This document shows, in pieces, positions 1 to 8,398 of a stretch of 64,000 nucleotides of DNA. This stretch comes from Polaromonas sp. AET17H-212 (GTDB taxonomy: Bacteria; Pseudomonadota; Gammaproteobacteria; Burkholderiales; Burkholderiaceae_C), in contig NZ_NBZW01000006.1 in the NCBI RefSeq assembly GCF_002379085.1, forward strand, positions 95,533 through 159,532. Direction: 5' to 3'. Within the stretch, counting starts at the first letter, position 1; every line of letters begins with the position of its first letter. The position numbers were made by a program, and so were the translations under genes. A model generated the notes under the pieces. It made no database searches. It was given only the letters and a program-made list of their open reading frames with translations, and was not told where the DNA came from.

Positions 1-411
1 CACCCCGACGCCACCGGCTGGGACTGGATAGGCATGAACCTCGACGACGGCAGCGCCCTCACCGCCTTCCGCCTGCGCGACAAGGCCGGCAACACCTTGT
101 GGGACGGCGGTTCGTTTCGCTCCTCCCAAGGCGATGTTTACCCCTTCAGCAAAGGCGAGGTAATTTTCAAACCCGTGCGCCGCTGGAAAAGCCCGCTGAG
201 CCAGGCCAGCTACCCGGTCGAGTGGCTGGTGCGCACCCCGGCCGACATCTACACCGTGCGCGCCGTCATCGACAACCAGGAGCTCGACAGCCGCCAGTCC
301 ACCGGCGCGATTTACTGGGAGGGTCTGAGCGAGTTGATTGACAGCAACGGCAAACGTGTGGGGCGCGGGTATCTGGAGATGACGGGGTATGCGGCGGCGT
401 TGAGGTTGTGA
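1..411 (+). CDS. Lipocalin/CrtC-like predicted secreted hydrolase, 5'-truncated by window edge
   Basis: The open frame is already running at base 1 and ends with TGA at 409-411, so only the last 136 residues are present. The tail shows the pattern typical of predicted secreted hydrolases of the AttH/carotenoid 1,2-hydratase (CrtC) lipocalin-like family: WDWIGMNLDDGSALTAFRLR near the beginning of the visible part, then GGSFRSSQG, YPVEWLV, and a closing IYWEGL...GRGYLEMTGYA. Members of this family are usually exported and often sit next to an ABC permease, which would lie outside this window. The substrate is unknown. The family is clear from the C-terminal motifs, but the N-terminal signal peptide cannot be seen. 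Confidence 0.85.
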   Translation, partial: HPDATGWDWIGMNLDDGSALTAFRLRDKAGNTLWDGGSFRSSQGDVYPFSKGEVIFKPVRRWKSPLSQASYPVEWLVRTPADIYTVRAVIDNQELDSRQSTGAIYWEGLSELIDSNGKRVGRGYLEMTGYAAALRL

Positions 412-832
412 TGGCGCGGTGATTGGCTGGCTGACGGCAATGTGTACTTATCGATAGTTGGCTACGTTCGGTTGGCTATGTCTGCTATCGCTGCATTGCG
501 GGCGCTCAAGCGGGATCCGCTGACCGGCGGCTTTGGGCCCATTGCGGGCTCAGCCAATGCTCGAATTGCTCCCCTGTAGCCGCCGCTCGCGCTGATGTGG
601 CGCGGGTGCCATTCACACCGTGGCGCGGATCCGCACGTTTGCCCCGGATCGTCGGGATTTCCGGGCGTCACTAGACCCTGATTGCACCCATTCTAAGAAA
701 ATCTGTAAAATTGGAGCAAATCTGAGCAATCCTGAGCGTCGCGCCGCCTTAGAATGTCTTTGAAATTCATTTCAAGCCGTTGATTTAATTGAATTTACCC
801 CTATTTTTCAGGAGTATAAGGAGTAGGAACAA
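412..832. other. Non-coding stretch with a promoter at its right end
   Basis: About 420 bases without a convincing gene. The left 250 bases are GC-rich and give only a short minus-strand frame (462-671) with no recognisable domain. The right part (about 690-830) is clearly more AT-rich than its surroundings and carries the promoter and Shine-Dalgarno sequence of the next gene. The compositional change at about 690 may mark the left edge of an acquired segment. Confidence 0.5.
760..789 (+). promoter_or_regulatory. Putative sigma-70 promoter with overlapping inverted repeat
   Basis: TTGAAA at 760-765 and TTTAAT at 784-789 are separated by 18 bp. The -35 element lies inside a 7-bp inverted repeat (TTGAAAT at 760-766, ATTTCAA at 769-775), a geometry expected for a repressor site. 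The downstream gene has a good AAGGAG about 10 bases before its GTG start. Confidence 0.4.
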
Positions 833-1903
833 GTGGAACTGCCAAGAATCACAGACCTTGCCGCCCGACAGGCCATCGACTCGACACGCTTGTTTCGGGA
901 GTTCGTGCGCGTGCGGCGCGAACTAGAGGCCTTCGAGGGGAGCCTGTTTTTCAAGAAGGCGGGCGCCTACGAGTACCTGCTACACAAAGTGCGCGGCGTC
1001 ATCCACCGCAAGGGCAAGAGGTCGCCGGCTACCGAGGCGGAGCGCGCCGACTTCCAGGCGACGAAACACCGCCTGAAGGCACGCCTCGAGATCCTGAAGG
1101 AAAACGTCGAGACCAACCAGCGCATGAACAAGGCCGTCCACGCCGGCGCGGTGCCCACGGAGGTTATCGAGGTCCTTACGCAACTTGAGCAGCACGGACT
1201 CGCCGACAAGAGCGTCATCCTGGGCTGGCCGGCGCTCTACGCCTACAGTCAATCGTCCGGGGTCAAGCTGGAGGGCCAAAAGGGGAAGCTGCTGGCGAGC
1301 CATCCCGACGCGCTGCGCGTTCTCATCCAATCCCCGAAGGACGGGCCGGCCGATCTGCTGCGGCAGCTGAAGCATTCCCTGAGGGCAGTCGCGGAGGTCG
1401 AGGCAAGCGCGGTGCCTCATTCCCTGTGGTGGGATTTGAACGTCCGCTTCGCGCCTTCAATGCCCAAGGCCGCCGCCAAGACGAAGGCAAGCGCCAAGAC
1501 CAGGAAGTCCCCTGAGGACGGCCTGACCGCAGCGAAGGCGCGGAAGGTGATGCTCTTCCGGGTCAAGGCGGCTGCGTCGCAGCATGCGACGCATACCGAC
1601 GCCTGGGTCAAGCTGCTCGGGCGCGCGCCCACCTATGAGCAGGTGGTCGTTGGCAAGACCGGGAAAATGGCCGTGATGCGCACCCTCGATCCGAAGGTCT
1701 TTGTGAGCTGGGAACACGCGCGTCAACTGCGCAGGGGCACGTGCGCGGACAGCGAGCAGACAGAGCAGCAAATCCGGCTCGTGGAGGGATTGCTCGAATC
1801 CTCGATGGTGGCCACCAAGCTTGACGACGCCGCCAGCGAAGCCCTGAACAACGAAGTCCTTGCCCTCGCCGCGGCCGGCGAGGTCGCCCCCGATCGCGTC
1901 TGA
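833..1903 (+). CDS. GSU2403-family nucleotidyltransferase-fold protein, active-site motif missing
   Basis: A 356-residue protein starting at GTG, chosen because AAGGAG lies just upstream and the N-terminus (LAARQAIDSTRLFREF) matches the family. It has the family layout: an N-terminal helical region (FFKKAGAYEYLLHK at about 42-55), a central VPTEVIEVL...LGWPALYAYSQSSGVKL block (about 107-145), and the C-terminal YEQVVVGKTGKMAVMRTLDPKVFV block (about 264-287). Intact members, including the downstream paralogue at 1971, follow the ALYAYE..AGV block with TRDVDLLWD, whose aspartates belong to the nucleotidyltransferase active site. Here that place reads LLASHPDALRVLIQSP and no DxD motif is present, so the protein is probably catalytically dead. 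The role of the family is not established. Confidence 0.72.
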   Translation: MELPRITDLAARQAIDSTRLFREFVRVRRELEAFEGSLFFKKAGAYEYLLHKVRGVIHRKGKRSPATEAERADFQATKHRLKARLEILKENVETNQRMNKAVHAGAVPTEVIEVLTQLEQHGLADKSVILGWPALYAYSQSSGVKLEGQKGKLLASHPDALRVLIQSPKDGPADLLRQLKHSLRAVAEVEASAVPHSLWWDLNVRFAPSMPKAAAKTKASAKTRKSPEDGLTAAKARKVMLFRVKAAASQHATHTDAWVKLLGRAPTYEQVVVGKTGKMAVMRTLDPKVFVSWEHARQLRRGTCADSEQTEQQIRLVEGLLESSMVATKLDDAASEALNNEVLALAAAGEVAPDRV

Positions 1904-1970
1904 AGCGCGGCCGGCCAGCGATCAGGAACGATCCGCCGCCGGCTACTCGAAACCCAATGGAGACTATGTT

Positions 1971-2916
1971 TTGACGTATGCCCTCCTTGAAGACGATGCA
2001 ATTCAGCAGCTCGCCGCGTCGGCGGCGGCCTTCGACCGGCACGCCGCCGCGGTCCAGACGCTGCAAAGCCGCTACTCGGCGGAGATGAGCTGGCAGGAAC
2101 GCGACGGCATCCTGCAGCTGATCAAAACGCAGAGCGACGGCCGAGAACACTCGCTCGGCGATCAAACCGACGAGCGGGTCGCCCTGCACAACAAATACTT
2201 GGCGGACCAGCTCGCAGCCAAGCAGGCGCTCGAGCTGTCCACCAAAGACTTGCGAGTCGCGCGAGGCCGCAACGTGTCGATGGGGACCGCCCGGGTTCCT
2301 ACCATCGTCATCCAGATCCTCAACGAACTCGAGAACAAAGGTCTGGGCGGCTACTACCGCGTGATCGGCACGCACGCGCTCTATGCCTACGAAGTCGCCG
2401 CAGGCGTGGCATTCGATGCGGAGAGCACGGCGACTCGGGATGTGGACCTGCTCTGGGATGTGCAGCAGCGCATCAGGCTGGTGGCCAACCTGGACGCCGC
2501 CGGGCTGACCATGCTCCAGCTGCTGCAGCTCGTCGACACTTCGTTCGAGCGCATGGAGGATCAGAAGGAATCGGCTGTGAATGCCGAGGGCTTCGCCGTC
2601 GACTTCCTGAGGCGAAGGGCCAGACGACAAAGTGGCAGATTCCATATCCGGCAAGGAAGGAGACGTCCTCCCGGTGCCAGCAGAAAACTCCCAGGAATTC
2701 CTGAACTCACCGCCCTACGAACAGGTGGTCATCGGCGGCGATGGCTCCATGGCGCGGATGCGCACGGTGGACCCCGGCATCTTCGTGGACTTCAAGCGGT
2801 GGCTGGCCAAGCTGGATACGCGCGAGCAGATCAAGCGCCGTCGCGATCAGCGCCAGGCCGACGCCGTCGAGCAGCTGCTCCGCGAGGGGCGCCTGGTGTC
2901 CAGCGTCAGGCCGTGA
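1971..2916 (+). pseudogene. Second GSU2403-family nucleotidyltransferase gene, frameshifted near 2613
   Basis: A tandem paralogue of the preceding gene. Translation from the TTG at 1971 (AATGGAG about 8 bases upstream) gives VPTIVIQILNELENKGL and VIGTHALYAYEVAAGV followed by the intact motif STATRDVDLLWD, then EGFAVDFLRR. After base 2613 the frame changes: the family C-terminus (EGPDDKVADSISG, then YEQVVIGGDGSMARMRTVDP and IFVDFKRWLAKLDTREQ) continues in the frame of base 2614 up to the stop at 2914-2916. Joining the two parts rebuilds a normal family member of about 315 residues, so a net shift of -2 or +1 has broken the gene. A sequencing error is the main alternative. In the unshifted frame the protein would run on as unrelated sequence to 3017. 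Confidence 0.7.
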
Positions 2917-3449
2917 TCGCAAGGGGCACAAGTGAAGGGCTGTCGAAGAAAGAGATCCACCGGTGCCGAAAGCGCTCATCGTTCGTGAGCTGTACCTACT
3001 CATCCTGGCTGATCTAAAGGATTCTGCCTCTTCTGCTTGACATAGGAGCGTCAACGCCGGCATATCTGACCGCGCATGCCGACCGCAGCGGACCGGCGCG
3101 GCCAAGCAGGTCCTTGGCAAGTTCCAGGCAGCAACGAGCACCTCGCGGACGCATGTTGGTAGGGTGTCCAAAAGCTGACCTTGGTCACTGGCAGCTAGTG
3201 GCCGATAGCGGAAACGGCTCTCTTAGGCAGCTAACTAGCAATAATTACATATTCTCGATAGCTACCGAATCGACTAACAACTGCAGAAGATGGAACTGAA
3301 TGACTTAGGCCGCCAGCCTTTTTTTGGCGGGCGCAACTAGCTATCAAATATATAGCGCCGTTCCACGCGCCGTGGACAATGTCCCACCAGCCCTACTCCG
3401 CCGGTTTCGTTGTGGCTCCCAGGACTTCCCCGCCGCTGACCAATAAACG
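2917..3449. other. Non-coding stretch between convergent genes
   Basis: About 530 bases with no supported gene. The 61-codon plus frame at 3114-3299 has no ribosome binding site or recognisable domain. The segment 3200-3300 is AT-rich. One full-length copy of the GCTAT-type repeat lies at about 3309-3356; its leader contains CCGCCA and TGGCGG arms around a T-tract that could end transcription. Confidence 0.5.
3309..3356 (+). repeat. GCTAY-N7-ATAGC dispersed repeat, full-length copy 1
   Basis: The core palindrome GCTAT, seven bases, ATAGC lies at 3340-3356. It is preceded by a leader of about 30 bases (GGCCGCCAGCC, a T-run, GGCGGGCGC) shared with the copies at 6438, 12371, 35265 and 63459. 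It sits in a convergent junction. Confidence 0.75.
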
Positions 3450-3992
3450 CTAAACACCGTAGGGGAGCTTGGAGGCCATCATCTTCCTGCGGTCCATCTT
3501 GCGCCCATCAACAATGAAGGTGCCGTCGCCGACAGCATGAACCGTGCGCTTCTCCTTGCGCGTGGTATCGATCCAGGCGGCCACTGCCTCTAGAACAACA
3601 ATGTTGTGTTTTTTGACGATGTCGATGACCTTGCACTCGATGTTGGCGAGGCACTCCTTGATCAGGGGCGACTTGACGACCTTGCCCGGCACCGGTGTGA
3701 GCTTGAATTTGCCGAACTTGTCGGTGTCTTTCCCGGAACACGTCCCGATGCCAACCACCTTGTCCAGCATGTCCACCGTGGGAATGGCAATGACGCACTC
3801 CCTGTTTTTTCGCAACGCCGCGTAAGAGTGATTCCATTCCCCCGTGGTGATGGCAAATACCGGCGTGAAATCCATCACCATGGTCCAGGAGATCGTCATG
3901 ATGTTGTCCTTCCGCCCATCATGCGTCGTCACCAGGACAACAGGCCCTGGCTCCATCAGGGTAAAGGCTTTGCTCAGTTCCAGTTCATGCAT
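3450..3992 (-). CDS. Flavin reductase-like domain protein (FMN-binding split barrel)
   Basis: A 180-residue protein beginning at ATG 3992 behind GAGGTG. The N-terminal half has the flavin reductase-like pattern: PGPVVLVTTHDGRKDNIMT, then ISWTMVMDFTPVFAITTG, then HSYAALRKNRECVIAIPT (about residues 15-72), with TDKFGKFKLTP further on. Such proteins bind FMN in a split barrel and either reduce flavin with NAD(P)H or act as flavoredoxin-like electron carriers. It lies 67 bases downstream of eutC on the same strand and could be co-transcribed with eutBC, but no biochemical link is evident. The substrate is unknown. Confidence 0.85.
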   Translation of the reverse strand: MHELELSKAFTLMEPGPVVLVTTHDGRKDNIMTISWTMVMDFTPVFAITTGEWNHSYAALRKNRECVIAIPTVDMLDKVVGIGTCSGKDTDKFGKFKLTPVPGKVVKSPLIKECLANIECKVIDIVKKHNIVVLEAVAAWIDTTRKEKRTVHAVGDGTFIVDGRKMDRRKMMASKLPYGV

Positions 3993-4059
3993 GAGGCACC
4001 TCTTGACATTCGTTTGACCGGCGGTCGGGTCGCGCGCTTGTCGTCATTGACGACGCGCC

Positions 4060-4857
4060 CTACCCCGCCGGCACCTGCACCGGCTGGCTCATCTGGTCTT
4101 TCAGCGCCAAGCCCGAGCGTTGTTGAACACGCATCTGGTTCAGCAGCCAGGCGATCTTGGCCGCTGCGGCCTGCGGGGCCAGGCCCTGGGGCCGGATGTT
4201 GGAGACGCAGTTGCGGTCGGCGTCGCTGGTGGCTGCGCCGGGCGCCCAGGTGATGTAGGCGCCCAAGCTGTCGGGTGACGACAGGCCCGGCCGCTCGCCG
4301 ATCAGCACCAGCACCGCCTCGGCCTGCAGGCTGCGCGCCACCACATCGCCGGCGGCGACGCGGCCGTGGTGCAGCACCACCACTGGCGCCAGCGCCCAGC
4401 CCTGCGCCTGCAACAGCGGCAGCAACGCTTCGAGCACCGGCAGGGCATGGCGCTGCGTGGCCTGGGCCGACAGGCCGTCGGCCAGCACCACGGCCAGGCC
4501 GCCGCGCGAGCCGCTGGCTTGCAGCAGCGCCAGCGCATCGGCATCGAGCTGGCGCCCCAGGTCGGGCCGCATCAGGTAGGTGCGCCGGTCGGCGGCGGCG
4601 CTGCGGCAGACCAGCACGGGCTGGCCCATCAGAAGCGACAGGCCGGCCAACAAGGCACTGGCATCCAGCGCGGCGCCGACGGCATCCCGCGCCCGGGCGT
4701 GGGCCAGGCGAAAGTCCAGCAGTGCGGGGGTGCCCAGCGAGGCGCCGCTGCGCGGCAGGCCGATGCGCGCGGCGGTCAGCGGGCGCAGCGCCGCCCACAG
4801 CTCGGCCATGCCGGCAGGCGCATCCACTTCGGCCGAGAGCTGCTGCGTGTCGTTCAT
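4060..4857 (-). CDS. eutC: Ethanolamine ammonia-lyase, small (light) subunit
   Basis: 265 residues. EutC and EutB form the adenosylcobalamin-dependent enzyme that splits ethanolamine into acetaldehyde and ammonia. Visible family features are LTAARIGLPRSGASLGTPALLDFRLAHARARDAV (written here as two joined motifs: TAARIGLPRSGAS and LGTPALLDFRLAHARARDAV), the GERPGLSSPDSLGAYITWAP region and DADRNCVSNIRPQGL near the C-terminus. The start MNDTQQLSAEV was chosen because its ATG overlaps the eutB stop codon by 4 bases (ATGA), indicating translational coupling; an open frame extends 33 codons upstream but is out-of-frame eutB. No microcompartment genes (eutS/M/N/L/K) are nearby, so this is the simple, shell-free form of the pathway. 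Confidence 0.96.
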   Translation of the reverse strand: MNDTQQLSAEVDAPAGMAELWAALRPLTAARIGLPRSGASLGTPALLDFRLAHARARDAVGAALDASALLAGLSLLMGQPVLVCRSAAADRRTYLMRPDLGRQLDADALALLQASGSRGGLAVVLADGLSAQATQRHALPVLEALLPLLQAQGWALAPVVVLHHGRVAAGDVVARSLQAEAVLVLIGERPGLSSPDSLGAYITWAPGAATSDADRNCVSNIRPQGLAPQAAAAKIAWLLNQMRVQQRSGLALKDQMSQPVQVPAG

Positions 4858-6242
4858 GGCTTGGTGCTGTTGCCCAGCAGTTGCCGAAACGGCAGCGGCA
4901 CGGCGCCCGGCCGCACGCGGCCCTGGCCGTCCACCAGGCCCTGCGCGGCCAGCCATAACTCGAACTCGGGTGCGGGCCGCTTGCCCAGAAAATCGCGCAT
5001 GGCCAGCGCGTCGTGGAAAGAGGTGCTCTGGTAACCCAGCATGATGTCGTCGGCGCCGGGCACCCCCATAACGAAGTTGACGCCCGAGGCCACCAGCAGC
5101 GCCAGCAGCGCATCCATGTCGTCCTGGTCAGCCTCGGCGTGGTTGGTGTAACAAACGTCGCAGCCCATGGGCAGGCCCAGCAGCTTGCCGCAGAACTGGT
5201 CTTCCAGCGCGGCGCGCGTGATCTGTTTGCCGTCGTACAGGTATTCGGGGCCGATGAAGCCGACCACGGTGTTCACGAGGAAGGGCTTGAAGTGGCGCGC
5301 CACGGCATAGGCGCGCGCCTCCATGGTCTGCTGGTCCAGGCCGTGGTGCTGCCCGGCCGACAGCGCGCTGCCCTGCCCGGTTTCAAAATACATGAGGTTG
5401 CTGCCGACCGTGCCGCGCCCCAGCGACTGGGCGGCGTCGTGCGCCTCCTGCAGCAGCGCCAGGTTGATGCCGAAGCTGCGGTTGGCGCCCTCGCTCCCGG
5501 CGATGGACTGGAACACCAGGTCCACCGGCGTGCCGCGGGCGATCAGGTCCAGCGTGGTGGTGACATGCGCGAGCACACAGCTTTGCGTGGGGATGGCGAG
5601 CTTGCTGCGCACTTCGTCAAGCAGGCACAGCAGCGCGTGGGCGCTGTCGGGGCTGTCGGTGGCGGGGTTGATGCCTATCATCGCGTCGCCGGCGCCCAGC
5701 AGCAGGCCGTCGAGGATGCTGGCCGCAATGCCGCGCACGTCATCGGTCGGGTGGTTCGGCTGCAGCCGCACCGAAAAGCGCCCGGGCAGGCCGACGGTGT
5801 TGCGAAAACGCGTGACCACGCTGCATTTGGCGGCGACGATCATCAAATCCTGCAGGCGCATGAGTTTGCTGACGGCGGCCACCATCTCGGGCGTCAGGCC
5901 GGGCGCCAGGGCGCTCAAGACGGCGGTGTCGGTGCTGTCGGCCAGCAGCCAGTCGCGCAGGCCGCCCACGGTGAGGTGCGCTACGGGCGCAAAGGCGGCG
6001 CTTTCGTGGCTGTCGATGATGAGCCGGGTGACCTCGTCGGTTTCATAGGGCACGAGGGCGTGGCGGAGAAAGTCTTTCAGCGGCACGTCGGCCAGTGCAA
6101 ACTGCGCCGCCACCCGCTGCTCGGCCGAGGTGGCCGCCAGCCCGGCCAGCACGTCGCCACTGCGCAGCGGCGAGGCACACGCCATCAGCGTGGCGAGGTC
6201 GCTGAAGACATGGGTTTCTTGACCAACCGGCATACGGTACAT
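4854..6242 (-). CDS. eutB: Ethanolamine ammonia-lyase, large (heavy) subunit
   Basis: About 462 residues, the family length. EutB is the catalytic TIM-barrel subunit that holds adenosylcobalamin and substrate. Seen motifs include ASPLRSGDVLAGLAA near the N-terminus, LPGRFSVRLQPNHPTDD, GDAMIGINPATDSPDS and VFQSIAGSEGANRSFGI, ending with the MGVPGADDIMLGYQSTSFHD segment characteristic of EutB. The start at 6242 (MYRMPVGQ) aligns with the usual short N-terminus; an ATG at 6272 and another at 6233 are alternatives and none has a strong Shine-Dalgarno sequence. It is the first gene of a minus-strand unit with eutC and possibly the flavin reductase-like gene. No eutR regulator or permease is seen here. 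Confidence 0.95.
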   Translation of the reverse strand: MYRMPVGQETHVFSDLATLMACASPLRSGDVLAGLAATSAEQRVAAQFALADVPLKDFLRHALVPYETDEVTRLIIDSHESAAFAPVAHLTVGGLRDWLLADSTDTAVLSALAPGLTPEMVAAVSKLMRLQDLMIVAAKCSVVTRFRNTVGLPGRFSVRLQPNHPTDDVRGIAASILDGLLLGAGDAMIGINPATDSPDSAHALLCLLDEVRSKLAIPTQSCVLAHVTTTLDLIARGTPVDLVFQSIAGSEGANRSFGINLALLQEAHDAAQSLGRGTVGSNLMYFETGQGSALSAGQHHGLDQQTMEARAYAVARHFKPFLVNTVVGFIGPEYLYDGKQITRAALEDQFCGKLLGLPMGCDVCYTNHAEADQDDMDALLALLVASGVNFVMGVPGADDIMLGYQSTSFHDALAMRDFLGKRPAPEFELWLAAQGLVDGQGRVRPGAVPLPFRQLLGNSTKP

Positions 6243-6559
6243 CGCTGTGGGCCCAGGTTGCGGCGGCCGCACCGGGGCGGCCGGTGCGCGTGACGCCAGC
6301 CCCTATCGTAGGGGAAGCGGGCCGAGCCGTGCGGCAGAACGCGCGCGGCTTCGCAGGCCCGCCTCACCGCCCCACCACGGCGGGGCGAAGTCCATGCATG
6401 TTTTATGCCTGCAGCCCTTATTGCACCTGCGCCAGTAGCTATCACATACATAGCAATCCGACTCCCCTTCAAGCGCCGGCAGCTTGGGCTGACGGGCGCT
6501 GCGGCGGCATTGGACTCAGGGTCGCGGGAATTGGCTGGAAGCGCTCCAGGTGGGCGAAT
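6243..6559. other. Non-coding stretch upstream of eutB
   Basis: About 317 bases without a gene. It holds a short perfect hairpin at 6300-6314 (CCCCTA, 3-base loop, TAGGGG) and one full-length GCTAT-type repeat (core 6438-6454). Because EutB needs a cobalamin cofactor the stretch was inspected for a B12 riboswitch on the minus strand; none was recognised. Confidence 0.5.
6404..6454 (+). repeat. GCTAY-N7-ATAGC dispersed repeat, full-length copy 2
   Basis: Core GCTAT, CACATAC, ATAGC at 6438-6454. The leader GCCTGCAGCCCTTATTGCACC with GCGCCAGTA matches the leader of the other long copies, with some divergence. It lies between eutB and the rhodanese gene, both on the minus strand. Confidence 0.7.
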
Positions 6560-7042
6560 TCACTTGCGGTCTTTGCTGGCGCGGGCATGGGCATCCATCC
6601 CGCCGCGCGCTTTCCATTCGCCATAACCGCCATGCAGGATGCGCACGTTTTCATAGCCGGCCATTCGCAGTGCCATTGCCACCTGGCCTGAAAACGAACC
6701 GGTGTTGCAGTACGCCAGGATGGTCTTGTCCCTGGGCAGCTTGGCGCGCTCGGCAAAGACCTTGCGCCATTCGATGTTGCTTGCCCCCGGAATGTGCTCT
6801 TTCGCGAACTGGCCCGCGTCGCGCACGTCCAGAACGTAAAACCGCTTGTAGTCCTCGGCCGGAATCTGTTCGGCGGCGATGGTGCCGCTGTTGTAGTCGG
6901 AAAATTCGAAGTAGGTCTCCAGCGCCTCAGTTGCGGCCTTGTCGAGCTGGGCATGCGCGACGACCGGCAGCACTGCGAACACGCTCAGGGCAGCGGATGC
7001 GGCCAGGCGGCGCGAACAGAGGGCGAGGTACGTCAATGTCAT
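6560..7042 (-). CDS. Periplasmic single-domain rhodanese
   Basis: 160 residues. The N-terminus is a Sec signal peptide (hydrophobic core about 13-28, AHA|Q cleavage at about 31/32), so the protein should act in the periplasm. The rest is one rhodanese domain with VLDVRDAGQFAKEHIPGA (about 70-87) and the active-site loop YCNTGSFSG, with Cys112 as the expected persulfide-carrying residue. The start ATG 7042 has GGAG 7 bases upstream; a longer open frame is a shadow of the upstream MFS gene. It is the last gene of the sulfur operon that begins with the ArsR-rhodanese regulator and probably moves sulfane sulfur outside the cytoplasm. Confidence 0.9.
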   Translation of the reverse strand: MTLTYLALCSRRLAASAALSVFAVLPVVAHAQLDKAATEALETYFEFSDYNSGTIAAEQIPAEDYKRFYVLDVRDAGQFAKEHIPGASNIEWRKVFAERAKLPRDKTILAYCNTGSFSGQVAMALRMAGYENVRILHGGYGEWKARGGMDAHARASKDRK

Positions 7043-7106
7043 GGATGGTCTCCGGGTTTTCCAAAAGCTGGGGGGAATCAAGGCGTCAATGCAATGCGTC
7101 GATGCG

Positions 7107-8393
7107 TCAGTGCGCGGGGCTGAGCCGGGGGTGGGTTTCTTCACCCCAGTGATGGAGCACAGCACCGGACAGCAGCATCGCCACGGCGACGAACCAGAAG
7201 GCGGTCTCGATGCGTCCGCCCAGGGCTGCGGCCGCGCCCAGACCCAGGGCGCCAATGCCGTAACCGAGGTCGCGCCAGAAGCGATAGATGCCGATAGCCG
7301 ACGCGCGCCAGTTGGGGTGGGCGATGTCGGCCACCGCCGCGCTGAGGTTGGGGTACAGCATGGCCATGCCCAGGCCGGCGATGGCGGCCGCGGCGCTCCA
7401 CCAGGCCGAGCCATGGCCCAGCGGCAACAGCGCGACACCGGCGCCACACAGCCACATGCCCCAGACGTTCAGGCGGTGCCGGCCGACGCGATCGGACAAC
7501 TTGCCAGTGAAGAACTGCGCCCCACCCCAGGTGAAGCCGTAAACACCGACGATCCAGCCGATGCCGGGCAGGCTCACGCCTTGCTGGTGCAGATACACCG
7601 GCCAGAAGGCCCAGACCAGCGCATCGACAAACTTCTCGACCATGCCCGCCTGGCACAGCGCGGCCATGCGGCGGTCGCCCCAGCTCATGAGGGCAAACAT
7701 TTCCCGCGTGGTCGGCCGCTCGCTGATGCCGGTCGGGTAGCGCGGCCGCAAGGCATGCGCCGCAGGGGCCGCAGCGTGGCGCTTGACCTCGGCATGCGCC
7801 CAGGGCAGCGTCTCCTTCACGCCCAGCCAGGCCAGCAGCGTGGCCAGGCCGATGACGGCCGCACCAAACCACAACAAGCCTTCGCGCGGGCCCAGCAGCG
7901 AGGCGGCATAACCCGTCACCACGCCGGCGATGGCGACACCCACATAACCGGCAAACTCGTTGAGTCCGATGACCAGTCCGCGCTGGTCGGCCCGCGTGAG
8001 GTCGAGCTTGGCCGTCTGTGTCATCGACCAGGTCAGCCCCTGGTTGATGCCCAGCAGGATGGTTGCCAGGACAATCCAGCTCCACGACGTGGCGAAGTAG
8101 ACGATCAGCGGAATCGGCAGCGCCACCAGCCAGCCCAGCAACAGCACGCGCCGGCGGCCCAGGCGTTCAGCCAGGCGGCCGGCGGCAAAGTTCATGGCGC
8201 CCTTGACGAAACCGAAGGCGACAACGAAGGCCGCCAGCAGCATGAAGGAGCCGCGCGGCACGCCGAACTCGGTTTCGGCCAGCGCCGGAACCACGTTGCG
8301 CATCATCCCGATGGTCATGCCGACGAGCAGCACCTGCAGCAGTTGCTGCAGGACCTGGCTGAGATTGGCGCGGATGCCGTATTCCATCTGCAT
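7107..8393 (-). CDS. Major facilitator superfamily permease in sulfur operon
   Basis: 428 residues with about twelve hydrophobic segments. The MFS loop 2-3 motif is recognisable as AAGRLAERLGRRRVLLLGW (about 69-87), and a second half-repeat GKLSDRVGRHRLNVWG lies after the central loop. The cytoplasmic loop between helices 6 and 7 is long and basic. It starts 5 bases after the persulfide dioxygenase-like gene, so both are surely co-transcribed. The substrate is not identifiable; by context it may move a sulfur compound or export a product of sulfide oxidation. MFS members in similar sulfur clusters remain mostly uncharacterised. Confidence 0.88.
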   Translation of the reverse strand: MQMEYGIRANLSQVLQQLLQVLLVGMTIGMMRNVVPALAETEFGVPRGSFMLLAAFVVAFGFVKGAMNFAAGRLAERLGRRRVLLLGWLVALPIPLIVYFATSWSWIVLATILLGINQGLTWSMTQTAKLDLTRADQRGLVIGLNEFAGYVGVAIAGVVTGYAASLLGPREGLLWFGAAVIGLATLLAWLGVKETLPWAHAEVKRHAAAPAAHALRPRYPTGISERPTTREMFALMSWGDRRMAALCQAGMVEKFVDALVWAFWPVYLHQQGVSLPGIGWIVGVYGFTWGGAQFFTGKLSDRVGRHRLNVWGMWLCGAGVALLPLGHGSAWWSAAAAIAGLGMAMLYPNLSAAVADIAHPNWRASAIGIYRFWRDLGYGIGALGLGAAAALGGRIETAFWFVAVAMLLSGAVLHHWGEETHPRLSPAH

Positions 8394-8398
8394 GCAGC

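Noticed and set aside
462..671. 69-codon minus-strand frame
   Set aside because: No ribosome binding site, domain or context; biased composition.
6243..6400. Possible cobalamin riboswitch upstream of eutB
   Set aside because: No B12-box-like sequence or expected junction helices recognised on the minus strand; only a small isolated hairpin at 6300-6314.
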